Shown in pieces: positions 8,927 through 16,415 of a DNA stretch of 64,000 nucleotides. Every line of letters begins with the position of its first letter. The first letter of the stretch is position 1. This DNA is from Polynucleobacter sp. MG-5-Ahmo-C2 (GTDB taxonomy: Bacteria; Pseudomonadota; Gammaproteobacteria; Burkholderiales; Burkholderiaceae): positions 310,001 through 374,000 of the forward strand of contig NZ_CP061304.1 in assembly GCF_018687735.1 (NCBI RefSeq), given 5' to 3'. The translations under genes and the position numbers were made by a program. Below the pieces are notes generated by a model. The model worked only from the letters and a program-made list of their open reading frames with translations. It was not told the origin of the DNA and did not search any database.

Positions 8927-9893
8927 CCCACTTCGCATTACCTTAGGAGGTGGTGGAACTGATCTGGCTTCCTATTATGAAGACCATGAAGGTTTTTTAA
9001 TTGCAGCAGCAATTGATAAGTATGTCTATGTAACGGTCATGCGGCCTTTTACGGAAGGTATTTATCTCAAATACAGTCAGCTAGAGCATGTAGAGAAAAC
9101 TGCAGATGTGCATCATCCGATTATTCGGGAGGCTTTGGACATTATGGGTTTTCGTACACCGCAAGTGGAAATCACCACACTTGCAGATATTCCCGCGGGA
9201 ACGGGTCTTGGTTCTTCGGGTAGCTTTACTACCGCCCTACTCAAAGCGCTTTATACCCATCGTAAACGCCATATTCACCAAGAAGAGCTGGCCGAGCTGG
9301 CATGTCACATTGAGATTGATCGCCTTGGCGAGCCCATTGGTAAGCAAGATCAGTATATTGCGGCAGTAGGGGGTCTAACTTGTTTTACTTTCCATAAGGA
9401 TGGAAAAGTCACTGCCACTCCTTTGAAGATTAGCATGGAGACCATGTTTGATCTTGAGGACAATTTACTTCTCTTTTTTACCGGTTTTTCAAGAAGTGCT
9501 AGTGGCATATTAAAAGATCAAAAAGTAAAGTCACAGCAAAATGATGCTGACATGATGGCTAATTTGCATTATGTAAAAGATTTGGGATATAGAAGTAAGG
9601 CGGCATTGGAAAAGGGGGATACCAAGTTATTTGGTGAACTCATGCATGAGCATTGGGAGCATAAAAAGCGTCGCTCAGGTGGCATGAGTAATCCCAAGAT
9701 TGATGAGTGGTATCAGCTGGCTATAGATAACGGTGCGATTGGTGGAAAATTAGTTGGTGCTGGTGGCGGTGGTTTTTTGATGTTTATGGCAAAAGACCGC
9801 AATCAATTACGTAAGACAATGACTGGTGCTGGATTAGAAGAAGTGCGCTTTAAATTTGATTTTGAAGGTGCCAAAGTGATGTTGTCCTCCTAA
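8910..9893 (+). CDS. hddA: D-glycero-D-manno-heptose 7-phosphate kinase
   Basis: A GHMP-superfamily kinase expected to phosphorylate D-glycero-alpha-D-manno-heptose 7-phosphate at C1. The ATG at 8910 gives the typical N-terminus MIIARSPLRITLGGGGTDL. An upstream TTG at 8883 is in frame but less likely. The ATP-binding loop is GTGLGSSGSFTTALL and the third GHMP motif is GAGGGGFLMF. About 327 residues, normal for HddA. It overlaps the oxidoreductase stop by 17 bp and shares one base with hddC. HddA rather than HldE implies the GDP-activated alpha-heptose route used for S-layer, capsule or O-chain heptose. Confidence 0.9.
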   Translation: MIIARSPLRITLGGGGTDLASYYEDHEGFLIAAAIDKYVYVTVMRPFTEGIYLKYSQLEHVEKTADVHHPIIREALDIMGFRTPQVEITTLADIPAGTGLGSSGSFTTALLKALYTHRKRHIHQEELAELACHIEIDRLGEPIGKQDQYIAAVGGLTCFTFHKDGKVTATPLKISMETMFDLEDNLLLFFTGFSRSASGILKDQKVKSQQNDADMMANLHYVKDLGYRSKAALEKGDTKLFGELMHEHWEHKKRRSGGMSNPKIDEWYQLAIDNGAIGGKLVGAGGGGFLMFMAKDRNQLRKTMTGAGLEEVRFKFDFEGAKVMLSS

Positions 9894-10606
9894 TGTTTCC
9901 GGTTGCAATATTGGCTGGTGGCTTGGCTACCCGCCTACGCCCCATAACCGAAGAAATCCCCAAGTCGCTCATTGAGGTTGCTGGGAAGCCATTTATTTGT
10001 CATCAACTGGAATATCTTCGTAAGCAGGGTATTAACTCGGTAGTTTTGTGTATTGGATATTTGGGTGAAATGATTGAAGAAATTGTTGGCAATGGCTCCC
10101 AATGGGATATGCATGTTACCTACTCGCTAGATGGTTCAGTCCTCTTGGGGACAGGAGGCGCACTTAGACAGGCCTTGCCGTTACTGGGGGAGCATTTTTT
10201 TATTCTATACGGCGACTCTTATCTACCCATTGATTTTTCGGATGTAGAAAAAACTTTTGTAGCTAGCGGAAAAAAGGGGTTAATGACTGTACTTAGGAAT
10301 CAGAATCAGTGGGATAAAAGCAACGTGGAGTTCGATGCTGGTCAAATTATTGAATATAACAAGACTGTAATTCGACCTCAAATGCATTATATCGATTATG
10401 GCTTGGGCATACTACAAAGTGCGGTACTACAAGCTTACCCTGCTAGACACTCATTTGATCTTTCAAAAGTTTATAATGATTTATCATTAGCCCGCGAGTT
10501 GGCTGGCTACGAAGTTTTTGAGAGATTTTATGAAATTGGGTCTCACCAAGGAATTGCGGATACCCAAGCCTATTTATTTGAAAAAACAGCAAAGGGCACT
10601 TTATGA
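9893..10606 (+). CDS. hddC: D-glycero-alpha-D-manno-heptose 1-phosphate guanylyltransferase
   Basis: A 237-residue sugar-nucleotidyltransferase. The signature LAGGLATRLRP followed by EIPKSLIEVAGKP is the nucleotide-binding P-loop of the RmlA/GMP-type family. LLGTGGAL and the FILYGDSYL metal-binding aspartate follow. In this context it is best read as HddC, which makes GDP-D-glycero-alpha-D-manno-heptose from the 1-phosphate and GTP. Without the neighbours it could be called a generic NTP transferase. Its start shares one base with the hddA stop (TAATG) and its stop overlaps gmhA by 4 bp. Confidence 0.88.
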   Translation: MFPVAILAGGLATRLRPITEEIPKSLIEVAGKPFICHQLEYLRKQGINSVVLCIGYLGEMIEEIVGNGSQWDMHVTYSLDGSVLLGTGGALRQALPLLGEHFFILYGDSYLPIDFSDVEKTFVASGKKGLMTVLRNQNQWDKSNVEFDAGQIIEYNKTVIRPQMHYIDYGLGILQSAVLQAYPARHSFDLSKVYNDLSLARELAGYEVFERFYEIGSHQGIADTQAYLFEKTAKGTL

Positions 10607-11202
10607 GTTACGCAAAACAACATTTGAATGAAGCGGTTGAGATCATCGAAAAGATGGATGTGGCCGCAATTGAAAAAATGGCAGATCTTTTAGCTCAAGT
10701 TAAAACAGATGGTGGCCGAATCTTTTTTTTAGGCGTGGGAGGTAGCGCGGGAAATTGTTCACATGCCGTAAATGATTTTCGGAAAATTGTTGGCATTGAA
10801 TCTTATGCCCCTACTGATAACGTATCAGAGTTGACTGCACGCACAAATGATGAGGGATGGGCTTCAATTTTTGTTGAATGGCTCAAAGTTAGCAAACTTA
10901 CTCCTAAAGATATGCTGTTCATTTTTTCTGTTGGCGGTGGCAATCTAGAAAAGAATATCAGCCCTAATTTAGTTGAAGCTTTGAAGTATGCCAAATCCGT
11001 AGGCTCGAAAGTAATCGGGGTGGTGGGTCGTGATGGGGGGTATACCGCACAAGTTGCCGATGCTTGCGTGATTGTTCCAACGGTGAATGCCGATAATGTG
11101 ACCCCACATTCAGAAGCCTTTCAGGCAGTGGTTTGGCACCTCTTGGTTTCACACCCTAAATTAAAAGCAAATCAAACTAAATGGGAATCTACGGCTAAAT
11201 AA
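10603..11202 (+). CDS. gmhA: sedoheptulose 7-phosphate isomerase
   Basis: A 199-residue SIS-domain protein matching GmhA in length and context. GmhA converts sedoheptulose 7-phosphate to D-glycero-D-manno-heptose 7-phosphate, the first committed step of heptose synthesis. The phosphate-binding serine segment is FLGVGGSAGNCSHAVNDF. A second SIS strand, LFIFSVGGGN, and a conserved late histidine in TPHSEAFQAVVWHLL are visible. The ATG overlaps the hddC stop as ATGA. The segment VGIESYAPTDNVSELTARTND is typical of the heptose clusters of S-layer and capsule producers. Confidence 0.88.
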   Translation: MSYAKQHLNEAVEIIEKMDVAAIEKMADLLAQVKTDGGRIFFLGVGGSAGNCSHAVNDFRKIVGIESYAPTDNVSELTARTNDEGWASIFVEWLKVSKLTPKDMLFIFSVGGGNLEKNISPNLVEALKYAKSVGSKVIGVVGRDGGYTAQVADACVIVPTVNADNVTPHSEAFQAVVWHLLVSHPKLKANQTKWESTAK

Positions 11203-11220
11203 GCTGGAGATATTAATTCA

Positions 11221-11748
11221 TTGAGGCGCGCAGTTTTTTTAGATCGGGATGGGGTAATTAATCGGGTAATTGTGCGCGATGCTAAGCCCTATCCTCCAGC
11301 CTCTTTAGTAGAGCTAGAAATATTGCCAGGGGTTCACGAGGCCCTCCAAAAACTGCATGATGCAAATTATTTATTGGTAGTAGTGACCAATCAACCCGAT
11401 GTAGCGAGGGGTACCGCTAAGAGGGAAGATATTGAGGAAATGAATGCCTTTTTATCGTCTCAATTGCCAATAGATGACTTTAAGACCTGCTATCACGATA
11501 GCGGTGATAAATGTAGCTGCAGGAAACCATTGCCCGGTGCATTGCTTGAGGCAGCCCAAGAACACAATATCGATCTGTCCAAAAGCTTTATGGTTGGTGA
11601 TCGTTGGCGCGATGTTGAGGCAGGAGCATCTGCTGGGTGCAAAACGTTTTTTATCAATTACCGTTATGCGGAACAAAAGCCAGATGCGCCTGATTTTATT
11701 GTGTCATCGTTATTGGAAGCAAAAAAAATTATCCTTGGAGAGTTTTAA
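11221..11748 (+). CDS. gmhB: D-glycero-D-manno-heptose 1,7-bisphosphate 7-phosphatase
   Basis: A 175-residue HAD phosphatase of the GmhB/histidinol-phosphatase group, removing the C7 phosphate of heptose 1,7-bisphosphate. Motif I is FLDRDGVINR and motif IV is MVGDRWRDVEAG. The GmhB-specific zinc loop is present as CYHDSGDKCSCRKP, with C-x-H and C-x-C ligands. The start is a TTG at 11221 with a GGAGA ribosome binding site eleven bases upstream. The next ATG in frame would remove the HAD motif. The gene ends one base before the transaldolase ATG, so the two are translated together. Confidence 0.9.
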   Translation: MRRAVFLDRDGVINRVIVRDAKPYPPASLVELEILPGVHEALQKLHDANYLLVVVTNQPDVARGTAKREDIEEMNAFLSSQLPIDDFKTCYHDSGDKCSCRKPLPGALLEAAQEHNIDLSKSFMVGDRWRDVEAGASAGCKTFFINYRYAEQKPDAPDFIVSSLLEAKKIILGEF

Positions 11749-12465
11749 ATGAAAAAAGTAGAAGAGTTAAAAGTAAAGATTTTTGCTGATGGAGCTGATA
11801 AAGCGGGGATGCTTGAGATGTACGAAAAGCCTTTTGTGAAAGGGTTAACCACCAATCCCACATTAATGAAGAAGGCGGGTATTACAGATTACCGAGCATT
11901 TTGTAAAGATATTCTCACGTCAATTAATGACAAGCCACTCTCGTTTGAGGTGTTCTCTGATGATTTTACAGAAATGGAGCATCAAGCATTAGAGATAGCC
12001 AGTTGGGGCGATAACGTGTATGTAAAAATCCCCATTACCAACACTAAGCAAGAAACTTGTTACGCGCTGGTAGAAAAACTTGCAAATCAAAAGGTTAAAT
12101 TGAATGTGACTGCACTGATGACTCTTGATCAGGTGCGCAATGTGGTGGCTGCTCTTGATCCAAATATCCCCAGTTATGTTTCAGTCTTTGCTGGACGTAT
12201 AGCCGATACTGGTTATGACCCAGTACCCCTTATGACCAATGCTGTGGAAATATTGAAAGTCGCTCCTGCAGCTGAGTTAATTTGGGCGAGTCCGCGTGAG
12301 TTATTAAACATATTTCAAGCGGATGACATCGGTTGTCATGTTATTACGGTTACCAATGATATTCTCAAGAAATTGTCTCTTATTGGTTACGACTTAAATG
12401 AGTACTCGCTGGATACTGTCAAAATGTTTTATGCGGATGCGGTAGCCGCTGGCTTTAAGCTTTAA
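11749..12465 (+). CDS. transaldolase-family protein (TalC/F6P-aldolase-like)
   Basis: A 238-residue single-barrel aldolase of the transaldolase/fructose-6-phosphate aldolase family. The N-terminal strand carries the family signature GLTTNPTLMKKAG. The Schiff-base lysine is K93 in NVYVKIPIT, and KLNVTALMT and YVSVFAGRIADTG follow. The size suits TalC-type enzymes. It abuts gmhB directly with no gap. Transaldolases make or use sedoheptulose 7-phosphate, the GmhA substrate, so a dedicated role in feeding the heptose pathway is a reasonable inference. It could instead be an aldolase acting on the heptose itself. Confidence 0.85.
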   Translation: MKKVEELKVKIFADGADKAGMLEMYEKPFVKGLTTNPTLMKKAGITDYRAFCKDILTSINDKPLSFEVFSDDFTEMEHQALEIASWGDNVYVKIPITNTKQETCYALVEKLANQKVKLNVTALMTLDQVRNVVAALDPNIPSYVSVFAGRIADTGYDPVPLMTNAVEILKVAPAAELIWASPRELLNIFQADDIGCHVITVTNDILKKLSLIGYDLNEYSLDTVKMFYADAVAAGFKL

Positions 12466-12481
12466 TTAAAGTCTGATTTAA

Positions 12482-13453
12482 ATGCCCTTTTTATTAAGTG
12501 TAATTATTACTTCATTTAATGAAGGGGCTAACCTTGATAGACTTTTCCAAGACCTTTCAAATCAAGATTTTGATAATAATGCCTATGAAATACTATTTCT
12601 TGAGGCAGGAAACGATTCCAAAGAACGTGCGATAGAGAAACTTAGTTATTCTTCTATTCTTTTAAAGTATTGGCATATTCCGGAATTATCCAGAACTGCT
12701 TCTTTAAATTTTTTAGTTAAAAAGTCGACTGGAGATTTAATTGTTCGGCTTGACGCTAGAACTCATATTGATCCAGATTACCTAAGCAAGATTTACGCTC
12801 TTTCGCTCCGGGAAAATGTTGCTAATGTTGGGGGTGTTCAGGTTCCGATTGGCGAATCTGAAGATCAAAAAAAGATTGCGTTAATAATGGCACACCCCCT
12901 TGGATTGGGTGGCGGGAAGTTTCGAAATACAAGCTATAGAGGTAAAGTTGATTCAATTTACTTGGGGGCCTTTAGTCGAAAATATATGCCACAACAGCCT
13001 TGGTTCGACGAAAGGCTAGCAAAGATTAGCGAAGATTCAGACTTAAATTTTCGAATTCGGCAAATGGGTGGTGAGATTATTCTTGATTCAAGCATTATTG
13101 CTTGGCACTATCCCCGAGAAAGTCTAAATAAATTTTTTAGACTTTGTTTTAATTATGGCGTTGGCCGCGCTTTATTTCTTATTAAGCACCGGCAATTTTC
13201 TGCGCCACGGCAGCTAGTGCTTCCCTTTGCTTTTTTAATTGCATTGTCATTATTGGGATTAGGCGTAATTTACCCGTTCCTGTATTCAGTATTGTTTATT
13301 GGCATCCTTTCTTACCTAGCCCTTATTCTTTTTGTTTCCTTCAGAGCCCGAAATAGAAGTTTTAAAGATGTATTTTTCCTTACCTCAGGCTTTGTGGGGT
13401 GCCATTTTTTCTGGACGATTGGATTGTTTTACGGATTGATAGCTTATAGATGA
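12482..13453 (+). CDS. family 2 glycosyltransferase, ExoA-like
   Basis: A 323-residue GT2 enzyme with N-terminal SVIITSFNEGANLDRL, a DARTHI metal site (LIVRLDARTHIDPDYL), and an acceptor-domain segment with ISEDSDLNFRIRQMGG. The last 80 residues form two or three hydrophobic helices that would anchor it in the inner membrane. This layout resembles succinoglycan ExoA and similar enzymes that extend a polyprenyl-linked oligosaccharide. It follows the transaldolase gene by 16 bp and is more AT-rich than the heptose genes. A heptosyl transfer would be a logical but unproven role. Confidence 0.85.
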   Translation: MPFLLSVIITSFNEGANLDRLFQDLSNQDFDNNAYEILFLEAGNDSKERAIEKLSYSSILLKYWHIPELSRTASLNFLVKKSTGDLIVRLDARTHIDPDYLSKIYALSLRENVANVGGVQVPIGESEDQKKIALIMAHPLGLGGGKFRNTSYRGKVDSIYLGAFSRKYMPQQPWFDERLAKISEDSDLNFRIRQMGGEIILDSSIIAWHYPRESLNKFFRLCFNYGVGRALFLIKHRQFSAPRQLVLPFAFLIALSLLGLGVIYPFLYSVLFIGILSYLALILFVSFRARNRSFKDVFFLTSGFVGCHFFWTIGLFYGLIAYR

Positions 13454-13493
13454 TTTTTTGTCCACATTAAATACGAATAGCAGTAAACATAAT

Positions 13494-14483
13494 ATGAAGA
13501 TAAATATAATCGGTGGCAGTGGCTTTATTGGTACACGACTAGCGACGATTTTTAACAAAAAAAATGTAGCTTTCAGTATTGTAGATAAAGTAATAGGAGC
13601 ATCTTTTCCTGCATTGACCCATAACGTAGATATCCGATCATTGGAAGATTTAAGGGCATCAATTGATCTTAATGCAGTAGTGATAAATTTGGCAGCAGAA
13701 CATCGCGATGACGTAAGTCCTCCGAGCTTATATGATGAGGTTAATATCGAAGGCGCACAAAATATCTGTGAAATTGCTAATAAGATGGCGGTTAATAGAA
13801 TTATTTTTACTAGCTCAGTAGCGGTTTATGGTTTTGCCCCCTTGGGAACTAATGAGTCTGGTGTAATTGCCCCTTTTAATGACTATGGCCGCACCAAGTG
13901 GGAGGCAGAACAAGTCTATAAACAATGGCAGGCTGAAGATCCTCAAAATCGGACCCTAGTCATTGTTCGTCCAACCGTGGTTTTCGGAGAGAGAAATAGG
14001 GGTAATGTCTTTAACTTACTCAGACAAATTGCTTCCGGTAAATTTGTCATGGTCGGTGATGGCCTAAACCGAAAGTCAATGGCTTACGTTGAGAATGTTG
14101 CAGCATTCTTGGAGTATTCATTGGACTTCAAACCAGGCGTACACATCTACAACTATATTGATAAGCCTGATTTCACAATGAATACGCTTGTTGCCCATGT
14201 CAATAAGTTATTGGGCAGGTCTTCTGAGATTAAATTTAGACTACCATTCTCTTTTGGTCTTTTAATTGGATCCAGTTTTGACTTGGTAGCAAAAATTACT
14301 GGTAAAAAATTTCCTATCAGCGCAATTAGAGTTAAAAAGTTTTGCGCTAACTCAGTTTATGAGTCGGCAATCGAGTTAACGGGCTTCATCCCGCCGGTTC
14401 CATTAATGGATGCGATTGAAAAGACGGTTCGATTTGAGTTTATTGAAGACCATAAAAATGAACAGGTTTTCTATTCTGAATAG
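13494..14483 (+). CDS. NAD-dependent epimerase/dehydratase family protein
   Basis: An extended SDR of about 329 residues starting at the ATG 13494 (KINIIGGSGFIGTRLA). An in-frame TTG at 13458 would add 12 residues and is less likely. It shows ITSSVAVYGFAP and the catalytic YGRTKWEAE motif, then RPTVVFGERNRGNV. It belongs to the WcaG-like epimerase/4-ketoreductase group. It sits at the end of the + strand glycan operon, just before the recombinase island. It may act on a nucleotide sugar or on a lipid-linked sugar such as polyprenyl-PP-GlcNAc. The substrate is unknown. Confidence 0.85.
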   Translation: MKINIIGGSGFIGTRLATIFNKKNVAFSIVDKVIGASFPALTHNVDIRSLEDLRASIDLNAVVINLAAEHRDDVSPPSLYDEVNIEGAQNICEIANKMAVNRIIFTSSVAVYGFAPLGTNESGVIAPFNDYGRTKWEAEQVYKQWQAEDPQNRTLVIVRPTVVFGERNRGNVFNLLRQIASGKFVMVGDGLNRKSMAYVENVAAFLEYSLDFKPGVHIYNYIDKPDFTMNTLVAHVNKLLGRSSEIKFRLPFSFGLLIGSSFDLVAKITGKKFPISAIRVKKFCANSVYESAIELTGFIPPVPLMDAIEKTVRFEFIEDHKNEQVFYSE

Positions 14484-14526
14484 TGGTTTTATGTATTAGT
14501 TCTATTCAATTTTTATGCAGACAGGC

Positions 14527-15546
14527 TTATGCTATGGGATTTCCATTCTCCACGTATCTCATAACTGTATCAGTCTTTGACCATCTTCCGCGCTGCATGA
14601 TGATTGGTATGCTTGCTCCAGAATTGAGTAAATCTTGAGCTGCGCCTACTCGCATTGAGTGGCCGCTGATACCCTCAATTGCCGATTCATCTAATCTAGC
14701 TTTTCTTGCAATTCTCTTATAGATTCGATTAATCTGACCAGCTCCAATATTGGCACTGAAATCTAGCGCTCGGTTTAGTCCGCAAAATAACATTTCCTGC
14801 TCTTTTGGAAGTTCTTTCATCCATTCAATCAATGCTAGGTAAGCCCTTTGACTTAGATATAACCATCTTCCCATGGAGTCTTGATCAGTCTTACTTTTTC
14901 TCAGAAGAATAGATGAGGTCTCAATACCATTCTTTATGTTGATTTTGACATCCTTGACTTGTAGCGAGACTAATTCACTACGTCTACATAAGGTGTCATA
15001 GGCCACTAGTAATAAGGCGCGATCTCGAACCCCTCTAATAGAATCATCGGTAGCTAGTAAGAGCTTATCTAAGGTTTTTGCATTGATGCTGCAGGCCTGG
15101 CTGGAGGAGCGCCCTAACTTGCGATGCATTCTGCGCATCTCTAAAGTAACATCAGGATCTTTGGTGGGATCATCAAATCGGTTAAGTCTGTGAATGGCAG
15201 ATAGGCCGCATAATGCTCTGCGAATACTCGCTGAAGATCTGCTACTGCCAGTTAATTGGCAAATATATTGCACGACTAAATTGGGCTCCGCAGGTAAGGC
15301 GCTGGCATTTCTATCGCTGCAAAAATGAATAAAATCATTAAAGTCAGCGCGATAAGCTCGAATAGTAGAAGGTGCATAGGCGCCCTCAATTTTTGAGATA
15401 GTCTTTTGAAGGATTTTAGTCGCTCGATTTAAGTCCGAGAGCGGGTTCGCTTCATACCTACTCTGATTGACCTTGCATACTAGTTTCAACCTTCTTTTAG
15501 CTAGACTTTTAGGCGCGCATTGTGCAAAATCTTGATTAATAAGCAT
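14527..15546 (-). CDS. tyrosine recombinase / phage-type integrase
   Basis: A 339-residue site-specific recombinase. The N-terminal core-binding domain (SAM-like, around STIRAYRADFNDFIHFC) is followed by the catalytic domain. The active-site set is complete: arginine in YDTLCRRSELVSL (about residue 187), lysine in LLRKSKTDQ, HSMR near residue 294, the tryptophan of RGRWSKTD, and the nucleophile in VMRYVENG near residue 328. It should therefore be active. It is transcribed toward the polysaccharide operon and diverges from an XRE regulator, an integrase-repressor layout common in small mobile elements. No flanking att repeats could be found by eye. Confidence 0.92.
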   Translation of the reverse strand: MLINQDFAQCAPKSLAKRRLKLVCKVNQSRYEANPLSDLNRATKILQKTISKIEGAYAPSTIRAYRADFNDFIHFCSDRNASALPAEPNLVVQYICQLTGSSRSSASIRRALCGLSAIHRLNRFDDPTKDPDVTLEMRRMHRKLGRSSSQACSINAKTLDKLLLATDDSIRGVRDRALLLVAYDTLCRRSELVSLQVKDVKINIKNGIETSSILLRKSKTDQDSMGRWLYLSQRAYLALIEWMKELPKEQEMLFCGLNRALDFSANIGAGQINRIYKRIARKARLDESAIEGISGHSMRVGAAQDLLNSGASIPIIMQRGRWSKTDTVMRYVENGNPIA

Positions 15547-15617
15547 TTTTTATCCTTTATAAACAATAATAAGTTCTTTTAATAGAACATATTATCCTAT
15601 TATAGTAAGAAATTATT
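15547..15617. promoter_or_regulatory. divergent promoter/operator region between integrase and XRE regulator
   Basis: This 71-bp AT-rich gap serves two divergent genes. It contains the inverted repeat GTTCT-TTTAAT-AGAAC (15572-15587) and several TATTAT/TATAGT-like hexamers. A dimeric XRE repressor could bind the repeat and control both directions. On the minus strand, AGGATA lies before the integrase ATG. Confidence 0.5.
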
Positions 15618-15860
15618 GTGATTACAAGTGGGCAAATTAAAGCTGCAAGGGCACTTCTTAGTTTGACGGCCACAAAATTGGCTCAGTTAGCAGGAGTTGC
15701 TTACACCACAATAGTCCGCTTAGAGTCTTCAAGCGGGGTTCCTTCTGGTCAGGTTAAGACCTTAGATGCGGTACAAAAGGTCCTTGAAAAAGCCGGTATT
15801 GAATTCATCGGCACTCCTGATGATCGCCCTGGAGTCCGACTCAAAAAACCTTCGCTATGA
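15618..15860 (+). CDS. XRE-family helix-turn-helix transcriptional regulator
   Basis: An 80-residue single-domain regulator starting with GTG. The helix-turn-helix covers roughly residues 14-40 (LTATKLAQLAGVAYTTIVRL), then comes a short tail ending in the IEFIGTPDDRPGVRL segment common in small HTH regulators of mobile and toxin-antitoxin loci. It diverges from the integrase and overlaps the next gene by 4 bp (ATGA). It probably represses its own operon and perhaps the recombinase. The operator may be the AGAAC inverted repeat in the 71-bp intergenic region. Confidence 0.88.
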   Translation: MITSGQIKAARALLSLTATKLAQLAGVAYTTIVRLESSSGVPSGQVKTLDAVQKVLEKAGIEFIGTPDDRPGVRLKKPSL

Positions 15861-16306
15861 AATCCCCCACAGCACAAACGTATACGCAGTTAAGTAAGGT
15901 AGTTGCTGGTGCTAGGTTTCCTCAAAATACGGCTAAGATTCAGACCATTTTGTTAGCTGCATTTCAGCAAATTGAAGAAAATCTAAAGCACCCCTATTTT
16001 TTGCATAAAGGTTCACGCCCCACACGCAATGGTTTCGGTACGGATTTACCAAAAGGTCAGCGCGACGAAACTATGCTGCGCAATCTGTTAATCGCTGAGC
16101 TATTTCGTTCTTGGCAATTGGCTTTTAATGAGGCCCCAGTGATTAACAACAAAGATTATCCTGCCACTAAGTTTGTGGTGTTTGCCGAGCAGATTTTCGC
16201 TTTACTGGGCATAGGCAAAATTGAAGATCACCTCGAAGAGTTCCAATCCTTTCGGGCCAAAAACCTTGCGCATTTTGATGTAAATGAGGACCCAGTAAAA
16301 AAGTAA
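15857..16306 (+). CDS. unknown partner of the XRE regulator
   Basis: A 149-residue soluble protein, largely helical, with no motif I recognise. Features are a conserved-looking middle (HKGSRPTRNGFGTDLPKGQR) and a helix-rich C-terminus. Its ATG overlaps the regulator stop by 4 bp, so the two are co-expressed. An HTH gene coupled to a small gene of this size beside a recombinase is the arrangement of many toxin-antitoxin or mobile-element accessory pairs, but nothing in this protein identifies a toxin fold. Function unknown. Confidence 0.65.
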   Translation: MKSPTAQTYTQLSKVVAGARFPQNTAKIQTILLAAFQQIEENLKHPYFLHKGSRPTRNGFGTDLPKGQRDETMLRNLLIAELFRSWQLAFNEAPVINNKDYPATKFVVFAEQIFALLGIGKIEDHLEEFQSFRAKNLAHFDVNEDPVKK

Positions 16307-16376
16307 CAGGCTATTTCAAAATAATTGCAAAACATGCTCCATGCCGGGGGGTATAGCGCTCTATATAGGCTCGATT

Positions 16377-16415
16377 ATCTAATCTCCGATTAACTTCCTA
16401 AATAGGAGATTAGAT
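16377..16415 (+). promoter_or_regulatory. perfect 11-bp inverted repeat enclosing the Shine-Dalgarno
   Basis: ATCTAATCTCC (16377-16387) pairs perfectly with GGAGATTAGAT (16405-16415), separated by 17 bases and ending exactly at the ATG of the next gene. The right arm contains the ribosome binding site (AGGAG at 16404-16408). As RNA it could hide the site and block translation. As DNA it could be an operator. Confidence 0.7.
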
